Shown here: positions 7,802 to 15,950 of the stretch, in pieces
Numbering within the stretch: the first letter of the stretch is position 1
Layout of the letters: each line of letters starts with the position of its first letter
Assembly: GCF_019249725.2 (NCBI RefSeq)
Contig: NZ_CP137559.1
Span: 3,289,001 to 3,353,000 of the forward strand
Length of the DNA: 64,000 bases
Direction of reading: 5' to 3'
DNA from: Segatella hominis
Lineage (GTDB): Bacteria; Bacteroidota; Bacteroidia; Bacteroidales; Bacteroidaceae
Translations under genes and position numbers: made by a program
Notes under the pieces: model-generated
Told to the model about the DNA's origin: nothing
What the model saw: only the letters and a program-made list of their open reading frames with translations
Databases searched by the model: none

Positions 7802-8424
7802 TTTGCATCTTTAATTTGAATATTTGAATCTTCAATAATAACAGCTTGTTTATTACTTATAGGAATAAGCTGCAACTTCTCATTATATAGTTGAACTATC
7901 TTTTCACCTTTTTTCTTGAATGGAAAATTTCCATAATGGGGAATCGTATAAAAATCGACCAAATCTAAAGAAGTACAGTCTTTCAATTCAGGAGCCTTTT
8001 CTATTGGATCAAAATTCACACTTCTCATATATTCTGCATCGGGAGAGGCTATTATTGCTCCGGCAGATTCCCCAATATACAGTTTACCCAATTTCACTTG
8101 TTTAGATATAATTTTATCAACACCTTTTCTTTTTAACTCTTGCAAAAGGAAAAATGTATTTCCACCTGTTATGTAGATATAATCGCATTTATGTAATATA
8201 GAAGATATTTCCTCTTTGGACAGTTGGGTAATCTCGACTTCTTCAACAATCATTCCTGCTTCTTCTAAAGCCTTTTTCCCCTTTTTTACATAGAATCGTA
8301 TTGGTTCTGTAAGGCTTGCAGTTGGTATAAAAGCTATAATTTTCCCTTGCAAATCTTCTTTGGCACAATCGACAAATAGATTAGCAACATCAGCAAATGA
8401 TGAGCATAAAAATAATCTTTTCAT
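7798..8424 (-). CDS. Peptidase E-like protein (peptidase S51, class I GATase fold)
   Basis: A 208-residue cytoplasmic protein with the S51 dipeptidase/cyanophycinase-type fold. The nucleophile elbow is IGESAGAI (Ser120), preceded by the glycine-rich ITGGNTFFLLQ loop, with a candidate catalytic His in IPHYGN (His163). Peptidase E cleaves Asp-X dipeptides; the family also contains cyanophycinase-like and other hydrolases, so the substrate is uncertain. Peptidase E genes with WYL regulators occur as cargo pairs, and here the regulator is reduced to a translationally coupled stub. A TATCTTTG promoter box lies about 35 bp upstream. Confidence 0.85.
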   Translation of the reverse strand: MKRLFLCSSFADVANLFVDCAKEDLQGKIIAFIPTASLTEPIRFYVKKGKKALEEAGMIVEEVEITQLSKEEISSILHKCDYIYITGGNTFFLLQELKRKGVDKIISKQVKLGKLYIGESAGAIIASPDAEYMRSVNFDPIEKAPELKDCTSLDLVDFYTIPHYGNFPFKKKGEKIVQLYNEKLQLIPISNKQAVIIEDSNIQIKDAK

Positions 8425-8457
8425 ATTTTATAATATTAAGTTGAATACTTTTTGATA

Positions 8458-8465
8458 CAAAGATA
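8458..8465 (-). promoter_or_regulatory. Promoter minus-7 of the peptidase E gene
   Basis: TATCTTTG on the minus strand, 34 bases before the start codon, with no clear minus-33 TTTG. A second TATCTTTG facing the same way lies near 8661-8668. Between them an inverted repeat (8554-8562 against 8567-8575) could be a weak terminator or an operator. Confidence 0.45.
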
Positions 8466-8679
8466 GCGTCTTCTATGACAGCTCTATGTCAGTAAGTCTA
8501 AATATTGAAGAGTTTTTTCTTCGAAAGTACTTATTTTTTATAAGAAATTGAGAATGAGATAAGTTTTTATCTCATAAAAAGAAGAGGTTACGAATTAGAA
8601 ATATACAGAATGTAGCATCTTGCTGTGATTTGCATAACCATTCAAAGAACTCTTTCGGTTGCAAAGATACGATATTTAA

Positions 8680-8961
8680 TCGGGGATAAAGAATGTTTTA
8701 AGATGTTTTAAGTATTTGCGTCTTTTCGATGAGCCAAGGACAGCTCATGTTTCTTTCGAGGGCAACGACAATGCATCTTATAACTGCAACATCATAAGAC
8801 ATAATGCCAAACTCATACATAGGGAAGATGGCAACTATTTTATGGCTACAGCCACTGTGAGCACACAGGGACAAAATACCCCAATATTGCAACAGTACAT
8901 GAAAGCCGATGTCAGAATCATCGTCAGCAATAAAACGTTATGGCAACAGGTATTCGGATAA
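8680..8961 (+). pseudogene. 3' fragment, possibly of a HlyD/MFP-type export adaptor
   Basis: The frame is open from about 8680 but has no credible ATG start. The last about 80 codons read like the C-terminal beta region of a HlyD-family membrane-fusion protein: HVSFEG, then NYFMATATV, then ending YMKADVRIIVSNKTLWQQVF. The stop lies in the first arm of a strong terminator, so this is the genuine 3' end of a gene that has lost its 5' part. The family call is made by eye from a short stretch and is tentative. Being next to the element end, it may be a scar of insertion or deletion. Confidence 0.4.
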
Positions 8962-8991
8962 ACTATATCCGAATACCTGCTGTTTGTTTTT
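8947..8991 (+). terminator. Terminator of the truncated adaptor-like gene
   Basis: A perfect 14-bp inverted repeat (8947-8960 against 8966-8979) with a 5-base loop is followed by a T-rich tract. The first arm overlaps the stop codon of the gene fragment. Confidence 0.8.
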
Positions 8992-9135
8992 GGATGCATA
9001 TTGTGTTGGTAAGCATCAGATTTTACGCAAAAGTTCTAATTTCCATAAAATTCCTCTTGTAAATCATTGGATATTTAGAAAAATATCGTATCTTTGTCCC
9101 CGAATTAAGGCGTTCTTTGCATATTGCAAAATACA

Positions 9136-9161
9136 GAAACGAGCAGAAGTCCGCTCGTTTC
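9136..9161. repeat. Hairpin in the gene-poor stretch before the GLPGLI operon
   Basis: A perfect 9-bp inverted repeat (9136-9144 against 9153-9161) with an 8-base loop, about 40 bp downstream of a TATCTTTG box near 9090. A short transcript with this hairpin is possible, but nothing identifies it as a known RNA. The stretch 8992-9496 holds no protein gene that I can support. Confidence 0.4.
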
Positions 9162-9229
9162 CATATTGTTACCTGTATAATATAGGCAAACGCCCAACTT
9201 CTTGATTTTCAATCAAAGTCCAATTTAGA

Positions 9230-9267
9230 GCGAGTTATTTTATTTGACATAAAGCTCTAACGCAGCC
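9230..9267 (+). repeat. Candidate right attachment site (direct repeat copy 2)
   Basis: This is the partner of the repeat at 179-216. The core 9249-9267 matches 198-216 with one mismatch. Here the repeat is also framed by a 7-bp inverted repeat (TTAGAGC at about 9223 and GCTCTAA at 9254). If the pair is real, the element spans about 9.05 kb and carries the recombinases, mobilisation genes, peptidase E and the adaptor fragment. Confidence 0.4.
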
Positions 9268-9298
9268 AAACGCAAGACTCTTTTACCTGATGCAGCCT

Positions 9299-9350
9299 AC
9301 ATCATTTTTACATAATAAATTGGGGATAAATATTATGTGAGAAATGATGT
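9299..9350. repeat. Long imperfect hairpin upstream of the GLPGLI operon promoter
   Basis: An imperfect inverted repeat of about 18 bp (9299-9317 against 9331-9350) ends seven bases before the minus-33 element of the next operon. It could be an operator for a regulator of the operon or a terminator facing it. Confidence 0.4.
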
Positions 9351-9356
9351 GAAAAG

Positions 9357-9388
9357 TTTGGCGGTTTGAGCAATTTTCGGTAATTTTG
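9357..9388 (+). promoter_or_regulatory. Promoter of the three-GLPGLI/TonB-receptor operon
   Basis: TTTG (9357-9360), a 20-bp spacer and TAATTTTG (9381-9388) give a near-ideal Bacteroidota housekeeping promoter. The leader to the first start codon is about 100 bases. Confidence 0.7.
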
Positions 9389-9496
9389 CACCGAGATCAT
9401 TTTAATTAACTGAATCCACTTAAAACAGACCTTACTTTTTAAAGTGGGCTCAGTAAATGACAAAGGTGACTCTTTAAACTTAAAGGTTATATTAAT

Positions 9497-10327
9497 ATGG
9501 TTGTTAAGAGATTTATTATAAGTATATCGGTATTATTCTTTTATGCACTTTTGTTGCAAGCTAAGAATGAGGTTATAGATCATGGGCAATTTTTGTGCTC
9601 ATATTATTATTGTTATTCGAAAGATACGATAAAGAATGATGAGAAAGGAGAGGATTTGCTCTTTCTTTCTATCGGAAAGAATGTTTCAAAATGCTATAGT
9701 TATTATACTTACCAGTCTGATTCCTTGCAATCTACAGAAGATGGCAAGGCAAAGTTTCGTGCATTGTTTAAAGAAGCGCTTAAGCGAGAAGGGTATATGA
9801 CTAATTCTTTTCCACATCGCAGAATGACGGCGTGCGTCTATAAGAATTATCCGCAGAATATGATGACGGTAACGGACGATCTGATGTCTCAGTATTATGA
9901 ATATAGTGATAGCTTGGGTGTACAGAATTGGGTTGTAGAAGGTGATAGCATTAAAAGCATATTAGGCTATAACTGCCAGAAGGCAACCTGCAGATTCCGT
10001 GGTCGCTCTTGGACGGCATGGTTTGCCTTGGATGTTCCTATGAGTGATGGCCCTTGGAAATTTTGTGGTCTTCCTGGTTTGATTATGGAAGTGTATGACA
10101 AGGGGAGACAGCAATATTTTTGCATCAAGGGATTGCAGAAGGATGCTGGCACGCCTATCGTTTATGATGTTTTCAATAGAAAACGGATAAAGATAGACCG
10201 GAAAACTTTTCTGAAGTCTGAATATAATTATTTTCATAATCAAAATAGCATAGACGAGGCTACGTCAGGTATATCCTTAGGTCTGTCAGACGAAAAACGT
10301 AACTATGACTTGATAGAAAGAGAATAG
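9497..10327 (+). CDS. GLPGLI family protein (PF09697/TIGR01200), copy 1
   Basis: A secreted protein of unknown function: 276 residues with a signal peptide (about 1-22) and the family signature GLPGLI at 191-196 inside DGPWKFCGLPGLIMEVYD. Upstream are the other conserved blocks: KCYSYYTYQ, PHRRMTACVYKNYPQ and ILGYNCQKATC. It is Cys-rich for a secreted Bacteroidota protein. It is the first gene of a four-gene operon with two further copies and a TonB-receptor-like barrel. The family lacks an assigned activity; the constant pairing with the barrel suggests a periplasmic or surface partner of that transporter, which is inference. Confidence 0.9.
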   Translation: MVVKRFIISISVLFFYALLLQAKNEVIDHGQFLCSYYYCYSKDTIKNDEKGEDLLFLSIGKNVSKCYSYYTYQSDSLQSTEDGKAKFRALFKEALKREGYMTNSFPHRRMTACVYKNYPQNMMTVTDDLMSQYYEYSDSLGVQNWVVEGDSIKSILGYNCQKATCRFRGRSWTAWFALDVPMSDGPWKFCGLPGLIMEVYDKGRQQYFCIKGLQKDAGTPIVYDVFNRKRIKIDRKTFLKSEYNYFHNQNSIDEATSGISLGLSDEKRNYDLIERE

Positions 10328-10364
10328 AATCAAAGAGTATCTTTATTTTAAACAAGGAAAAGTT

Positions 10365-11198
10365 ATGGAGAAAATGAAAAGTTTGGTGGCATTAACAATC
10401 TTAGCCTATATGGGGATAGAATGTTGTTATGCCCAGAAAAAAATAGATGAGGCTTATCTGAAATGTCAATATGATTATACTTATGTAGTGGATACTTTGT
10501 CTGGAAAAACAGCCAAGGATTGGTTGGTGCTGCAGATAGGTAAAAATATGTCCAAATGCTATAGTTATTATAGTATGCAGGTAGATTCTATTTTTGCTTC
10601 TCCTGATAGAGATGTAATACTGCGCCAGCAGATAAATGCTGCGATAGGTAGTAAGACCGAGTGGCCTCATAAAAGGATGAAAGCCTATGTGTACAAAAAC
10701 TATCCGCAAAGAAAGATGACTGTAACAGATGGCTTACTGATGCAAGATTATATTTATGAAGATACTTTATATGCTCAGAATTGGGTAATACAAGATTCTT
10801 CTAAATTAATCTTGGGACATGAGTGCCAAAAAGCAGTCTGTCAATATCGTGGTCATTGTTGGACTGCATGGTTTGCTATGGATATTCCAATAACTGACGG
10901 TCCTTGGAAATTATGTGGATTGCCGGGACTGATCATGGAGGCTACTACGGAAGATAATAGCCATGCCTTTAAACTTCTTGGCATGGAAAAGGTGTCAAAG
11001 GAGCCGATTGTCTTTAGCAAGACTTACGTTGGAAACAACAAATTTGAGAAGACTACATTTGAAAAATTCTTAAAGGAACAATATATATTTCTTTTTGGAG
11101 ATTTCCAGTCACAAACGCAACTACAGGGCATTGATATTCCCCAGATAGAAAAAGTTGGGTCTAAAAAGTGGAAATATAAACCATTAGAATGTTTGTAA
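10365..11198 (+). CDS. GLPGLI family protein, copy 2
   Basis: A 277-residue secreted protein with a signal peptide ending near CCYAQ (residue 24). The signature is at 185-190 (WKLCGLPGLIMEA), with KCYSYYSMQ and GHECQKAVC also present. It is the most diverged of the three plus-strand copies: the region after the signature lacks the YD turn, and the C-terminus is its own. It lies 37 bp after copy 1 and 31 bp before copy 3, in the same operon. The ATG at 10365 follows AAGGAA; an ATG at 10374 is the alternative start. Confidence 0.9.
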   Translation: MEKMKSLVALTILAYMGIECCYAQKKIDEAYLKCQYDYTYVVDTLSGKTAKDWLVLQIGKNMSKCYSYYSMQVDSIFASPDRDVILRQQINAAIGSKTEWPHKRMKAYVYKNYPQRKMTVTDGLLMQDYIYEDTLYAQNWVIQDSSKLILGHECQKAVCQYRGHCWTAWFAMDIPITDGPWKLCGLPGLIMEATTEDNSHAFKLLGMEKVSKEPIVFSKTYVGNNKFEKTTFEKFLKEQYIFLFGDFQSQTQLQGIDIPQIEKVGSKKWKYKPLECL

Positions 11199-11229
11199 AA
11201 TATAAATAGATATATAGTATTGAGAAATC

Positions 11230-12072
11230 ATGAAGAGAAAGTGTTTCATATTTCTATTTTTAACTTTTTATCTTATTGGCTTTGCCCAAAATAAGAAGAT
11301 AGATACGGCTAATATGCTGTGTAGCTATGTATATGAATATCTTACGGATACGCTGTCTGGAGAACAACAGCGCAAGGAAGATTTGCTCTATCTGCAAATC
11401 GGAGCAGAGTGTTCAAAATGCTATAGCTATTATACTTATCAGTGTGATTCTCTGATGGCTTCTCCTAATGGCGATAAACTATGGGATAGCTTCTTGACTG
11501 AAGCTGTTGGAAAAGGATTGAAAGGAAAGCAATTATACAATGCCATACCACATCGCAGAATGTCTGCAACCATCTACAAGAATTATCCGCAAGGAAAGAT
11601 AACTGTTACCGACTTCTTGCTGGGACAATATTACCTTTATGAGGATGCTTTAAACTCACAGGAGTGGAATATGGAAAATGACAGCACGAAGATGGTGCTC
11701 GGTCATGAATGCCAAAAGGCTACCTGCTGCTTCCGGGGAAGACAATGGACTGCCTGGTTTGCTTTGGATGTTCCTGTAAGTGACGGTCCCTGGAAGTTCT
11801 GCGGACTCCCTGGCTTGATTATGGAAGTGTATGATAGGGGAAAGCAATACTATTTCTGTATCAATGGAATGCAGCAGGTTAGTGCAAAACCTATTACTTT
11901 TGGGGTACAGGACAAGGAATTCAAGCGCTTTCAGAAAACGACAAGAAAGGATTTCCTGCAATCAAAATATAAGTATCTGAAAAATTGGAACAGTATCAAC
12001 GAGGCTTCAACGGGAATATCTCTGGGTGGTTCGGATGAGGCTCTGAAATATGATCTGATAGAAAAAGAATAA
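11230..12072 (+). CDS. GLPGLI family protein, copy 3
   Basis: A 280-residue secreted protein with a signal peptide about 1-20 (ending IGFAQ) and the signature at 192-197. It is closest to copy 1, sharing the GHECQKATCCFRGRQWTAWF-type block and a C-terminus that ends in a matching ISLGGSDEALKYDLIE. The C-terminal resemblance to copy 1 (ISLGLSDEKRNYDLIE) shows that these two are a duplication with copy 2 between them. It is followed after 47 bp by the barrel gene, repeating the order GLPGLI then barrel seen twice more in the window. Confidence 0.9.
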   Translation: MKRKCFIFLFLTFYLIGFAQNKKIDTANMLCSYVYEYLTDTLSGEQQRKEDLLYLQIGAECSKCYSYYTYQCDSLMASPNGDKLWDSFLTEAVGKGLKGKQLYNAIPHRRMSATIYKNYPQGKITVTDFLLGQYYLYEDALNSQEWNMENDSTKMVLGHECQKATCCFRGRQWTAWFALDVPVSDGPWKFCGLPGLIMEVYDRGKQYYFCINGMQQVSAKPITFGVQDKEFKRFQKTTRKDFLQSKYKYLKNWNSINEASTGISLGGSDEALKYDLIEKE

Positions 12073-12119
12073 GTATCAACGTAAAGAGAGAACGGAATGG
12101 GTTCTCAAGAAGATAATTT

Positions 12120-14756
12120 ATGAAGCAACTGTTTTTATATCTGTGGTTTATCTGTATGAGCACTTTGACCTATGCCCAGCAAGTCACCTTGTCGGGTAAG
12201 GTGGAAGATGCCTATACGGGCAACGGGTTGCAGGGAGTGATGGTTACCATCCGACCTGCTGCCGGCAATAGAATCCTGAAGTTTACCAAGACGCAGGCAG
12301 ATGGAAGTTTCCTGCTGTCGCTCAATGCTATTCCGGATGGTCGTAACGTGCTGCATTTCTCAATGATGGGATATGCTACGAAAGTTATCCCCTTATCAAA
12401 GGATACTACCCAATATCATGTGCTCCTGACGGAGCAGGCTACAAAGCTGAAGGATGTTGTGGTGAAGGCTCCAAGCATCCGGCAGCGAGGCGATACCATC
12501 TCCTACAATGTGGCAAGCTTTGCCGATGCCAACGACAAGAGTCTGGCTGATGTCTTGAAGAAGATGCCGGGAATGGAGGTGTCGGATAAGGGAGAAATCA
12601 AATATAACGGCAAAGCAATCAATAAGTTTTATATCGAAGGACATGATATGCTCGGCGGCCGCTATTCCATCGCCACCAACAATATCCATCAGAAGGATGT
12701 CGGTTCGGTAGAGGTGATGACCAATCATCAACCTATCAAGGCTTTGGAAGATATGTCGTTTTCGCAAGACCCTGCCATCAACATCAAACTGAAGGAATCT
12801 GCCAAGAGTCGTCTGGTAGGAACGTTGAAGGCAGGTGGCGGTATGGAGCAGAAGAAAGGGGAGAAGTTTGGTAAGCTGAATGTCTGGGAAGGCGAGATGT
12901 CGTTGATGCGCTTTGCCAAGAAAGCCCAGTCGCTCAATACCTTCAAGAGTAATAATATAGGTACGGATGTAACCGGTGAAGGCAATCTCCTCTTTTCGGA
13001 TGATGGCACTGGAGTGATGAGAAATTCTTATAATCTGAAAGATTATGTGAATGTTACGCCCGACCAGCTGGCGGATATTTCAGACAGCCGTGTGCGTAAG
13101 AACCAGACCCATGTTTTCACAACCAATAATCTCTGGGTGTTAGGCAAAAATACAGATTTGTCTTCTCAGATAGTCTATACCCACGACCGTCTTCTTTCTT
13201 CCTCATTCAGTAATACCCAGTATTTTCTGAATGATTCAACCATTTATGATGTAGAGGATGAACAGGCAAAGCAGAAGCAGAACAGATTGGTTGCCGACTT
13301 TACGCTGACTTCGAATGGCGAAAAGTCGTATGTTGCCAATCAGCTTTCCGCCGACCTGGCCTGGAATGATGTCATGATGGATATTGCCGGCTCTTATCCT
13401 AATCATCAGCAGGTCAAGATGCCGAAATATAAAGTATCAGACAAGCTGGAACTGTTGCATCGGAGTGGTAAGCGAACCTATACCTTTAACACGTATAATG
13501 CTTATATGGTGAATCCGCACTCTCTGTCTGTTGATAATTTGCAGCAAACGGCTTATCAAAGCGTTCGTTCGGCAGCATTCTTCAGTCATACCAATACTTC
13601 GCTCGGTTTTTTCCTCAAGCCTTTTACCGTAATGATGAAGGTAGGCTTGCAGGTATTGAGCAGAACGATGAAGAGTCATCTGGAGGGAGTGCCCGATTCT
13701 CTGGGAAATATGCGCAATCAGATAGGCATGACCTTCTTCCGTGCCTATGCATCGCCGGAGGCAGAGTATAACCAGGGTGGCTGGCATATCCGTTTCCAGA
13801 TGCCTATCACCTTTACACCTTATTATTATAATGATAAGTTGATGGGAGCGAAAGAGAACGCCAGCAAGACACAGGTTGCTCCTCAACTCAGCGTGAGCTA
13901 TTTCCTTACAGCCCGTTTGCAGGCTACGCTTTCCGGTGGAATCGCTCAGCGGGAAGTGGATGAACAGAATTTCTATCAGGGACTGCTGATGCGTGATTAC
14001 CGTAATCTTTATACGGGTTTCGTGGATTATACCGCCGACAAGAGCAAGCATGTTTCCTTCAACATCAACTATAAGCGTCCTCTTGCTACCATCTTTGCCA
14101 ATGCCTACATCCGCAAGAGCTGGTCCGACAGTCATCTTACGGTGGCTCGTGATTTTGTGGGTGATTATATCATCAACTCCTATTTCTCCAACAGCAGCAG
14201 TTCTGAAAACCTGATGGCTGGTGGAAAGGTGAGTAAGGGATTGGGATTCATGCATGGACTCGTTAGCGTAGGTTTTGATTATCTGAGGTTTGATGGCTTC
14301 CTGCGTCAGAACGATTCTCCTTCAGCCTATTCATCTGATAACTATATGTTGTCGGCAAAATGGAGTGGTCGTCCTGTGGATTGGTTCAATTTCACCTATG
14401 AGCTGAACTGGGATAAGGATAAGATGGTATTGAAAAATATGGGTTTCGATTCTTCCTCTACCAATCTTGCCCAGCATCTCACTTTCAACTTCCAGCCATT
14501 GAAGTCATGGTTCATCAAATTACATGGAGAGCATTATCGCAATCAGATAGCAGATCATCAGCACAAGAATCTTACTCTTGCCGATGCATCCACCAGTTAT
14601 GGCTTTAGGAATGGTATGGAATTGAGTTTGACTGCGCTTAATCTTTTCAATCAGCGCACCTACGGTTATACTGTTTATTCTGGGTTGACCCGTACGAGCA
14701 AGGAGTATCAGTTGCGAGGTAGGACAATACTGATGTCGATATTCTTTCATTTTTGA
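12120..14756 (+). CDS. TonB-dependent receptor-like outer membrane protein, copy 1
   Basis: An 878-residue outer-membrane protein: signal peptide about 1-19, carboxypeptidase-regulatory-like beta domain (about 22-110), a plug-like region (about 115-225, with DVLKKMPGMEVSDKGEI and INKFYIEGHDMLGG) and a C-terminal beta barrel ending in Phe. It lacks a SusD partner and is shorter than SusC proteins, so it belongs to the smaller TonB-receptor group associated with GLPGLI proteins. The transported substrate is unknown. It is the last gene of the operon starting at 9497. It is clearly diverged from the two near-identical copies further on. Confidence 0.85.
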   Translation: MKQLFLYLWFICMSTLTYAQQVTLSGKVEDAYTGNGLQGVMVTIRPAAGNRILKFTKTQADGSFLLSLNAIPDGRNVLHFSMMGYATKVIPLSKDTTQYHVLLTEQATKLKDVVVKAPSIRQRGDTISYNVASFADANDKSLADVLKKMPGMEVSDKGEIKYNGKAINKFYIEGHDMLGGRYSIATNNIHQKDVGSVEVMTNHQPIKALEDMSFSQDPAINIKLKESAKSRLVGTLKAGGGMEQKKGEKFGKLNVWEGEMSLMRFAKKAQSLNTFKSNNIGTDVTGEGNLLFSDDGTGVMRNSYNLKDYVNVTPDQLADISDSRVRKNQTHVFTTNNLWVLGKNTDLSSQIVYTHDRLLSSSFSNTQYFLNDSTIYDVEDEQAKQKQNRLVADFTLTSNGEKSYVANQLSADLAWNDVMMDIAGSYPNHQQVKMPKYKVSDKLELLHRSGKRTYTFNTYNAYMVNPHSLSVDNLQQTAYQSVRSAAFFSHTNTSLGFFLKPFTVMMKVGLQVLSRTMKSHLEGVPDSLGNMRNQIGMTFFRAYASPEAEYNQGGWHIRFQMPITFTPYYYNDKLMGAKENASKTQVAPQLSVSYFLTARLQATLSGGIAQREVDEQNFYQGLLMRDYRNLYTGFVDYTADKSKHVSFNINYKRPLATIFANAYIRKSWSDSHLTVARDFVGDYIINSYFSNSSSSENLMAGGKVSKGLGFMHGLVSVGFDYLRFDGFLRQNDSPSAYSSDNYMLSAKWSGRPVDWFNFTYELNWDKDKMVLKNMGFDSSSTNLAQHLTFNFQPLKSWFIKLHGEHYRNQIADHQHKNLTLADASTSYGFRNGMELSLTALNLFNQRTYGYTVYSGLTRTSKEYQLRGRTILMSIFFHF

Positions 14757-14861
14757 TGATGGAGGCAACAGTTCTGCCGTTTCTGAAAAGAATTTCCGGT
14801 AGATTTGGTTAAATATCAAAAATTATAAATGTAATTGTAATAAGAGTATTTGTAATTTTTG

Positions 14862-14869
14862 TACCTTTG
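14862..14869 (+). promoter_or_regulatory. Promoter minus-7 of trmB
   Basis: TACCTTTG located 27 bp before the trmB start codon. The minus-33 element is weak. Confidence 0.5.
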
Positions 14870-14895
14870 TACCCAAACGAAGAAAAAAAGAATCA

Positions 14896-15666
14896 ATGAG
14901 CAAAGGAAAATTAGCTAAGTTTGCGGATATGGAGCGTTTCGAGAACGTGTTCCAGTATCCATATAGTGTTGTAGATGACGTGCCTTTCGATATGAAGGGC
15001 AAGTGGCGTGAGATGTATTTCCACAATGACAATCCTATCGTGCTGGAGTTGGGATGCGGCAAGGGTGAATATACCGTGGAACTTGCCAAGCTCTATCCAG
15101 AGATGAACTTCATCGGTGTGGATATCAAGGGCGCAAGAATGTGGACCGGTGCCAAGAAGGCGATAGAGGAAGGACAGAAGAACGTGGCTTTCCTCCGTAC
15201 CAACATCGAGATTATCGACCGCTTCTTTGCCGAGGATGAGGTGCAGGAAATCTGGCTCACCTTCTCTGACCCGCAGATGAAGAACCCTCGCAAGCGTCTT
15301 ACATCTACATACTTCATGAACCGTTATCGTCACTTCCTCGTGGATGGCGGCATCATTCATTTGAAAACAGATTCCAACTTCCTCTTCACTTATACTACTT
15401 ATATGGTGGATGGCAACCATCTGCCTGTGCTCTTCCGCACCGAGGATCTCTATCATCAGGAGGGTATCGATGAGGAAACCCGTAAGATTCTTTCCATCCA
15501 GACCTATTATGAGAGTATGTGGATAGAGCGTGGTTTGAATATCAAATATCAGAAGTTTGCCTTGCCACGTGAGGGTGAGCTGGTGGAACCTGATATTGAG
15601 ATTCCGTTGGATGATTATCGCAGTTATCGCCGTGATAAGAGAAGCTCAAAGGATACAGCGAAGTAA
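14896..15666 (+). CDS. trmB: tRNA (guanine46-N7)-methyltransferase
   Basis: A cytoplasmic SAM-dependent enzyme that makes m7G46 in the tRNA variable loop. The 256-residue protein shows motif I as [15 protein letters not shown] (about 51-65), then [10 protein letters not shown], and the diagnostic TrmB motif [13 protein letters not shown] (about 124-136), where the second half binds tRNA. A fully expected length and a strong match make this a firm call. It stands alone between a receptor gene and a GH3 gene, with its own promoter and a terminator at 15805. Confidence 0.95.
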   Translation: MSKGKLAKFADMERFENVFQYPYSVVDDVPFDMKGKWREMYFHNDNPIVLELGCGKGEYTVELAKLYPEMNFIGVDIKGARMWTGAKKAIEEGQKNVAFLRTNIEIIDRFFAEDEVQEIWLTFSDPQMKNPRKRLTSTYFMNRYRHFLVDGGIIHLKTDSNFLFTYTTYMVDGNHLPVLFRTEDLYHQEGIDEETRKILSIQTYYESMWIERGLNIKYQKFALPREGELVEPDIEIPLDDYRSYRRDKRSSKDTAK

Positions 15667-15804
15667 GTTATCGCAATATATATTTATAAGCGTCTGCTCG
15701 ATTACTTCCAGATTAAATATCAGGACTAGTCTATGTATAGTTTGTTATTCTCTTACTATATCTTTTGCTAAATCCGGGAATAATCTTGTTGAATTCAAGA
15801 AAAA

Positions 15805-15840
15805 AAGGTGGAAATGCTTGGTGTTTCCACCTTATTTTAT
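15805..15840 (+). terminator. Terminator after trmB
   Basis: A perfect 10-bp stem (15805-15814 against 15824-15833) with a 9-base loop, followed by a T-rich tract. Confidence 0.7.
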
Positions 15841-15848
15841 TAAATTTG
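15841..15848 (+). promoter_or_regulatory. Possible promoter minus-7 of the GH3 gene
   Basis: TAAATTTG located directly after the trmB terminator, giving a leader of about 100 bases. The minus-33 region is not convincing. Confidence 0.4.
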
Positions 15849-15950
15849 CAGCAAGTTTTTGAAGAAATGCAGTATTCTCAGGGAACTGCATGGAACTGAC
15901 GAAACGACTAAAAGAACAGAAAAGTAATAACTAACTAAATAAACGACAAA

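Noticed and set aside
9136..9205. Known small RNA or tRNA fragment as integration target
   Set aside because: The hairpin at 9136-9161 and the small palindrome near 9205 do not form a cloverleaf, and I recognise no RNA family. Only the hairpin itself is reported.
9497..14756. SusC/SusD polysaccharide utilisation locus
   Set aside because: The barrel is too short for SusC, no SusD-like lipoprotein is present, and the partners are GLPGLI proteins.
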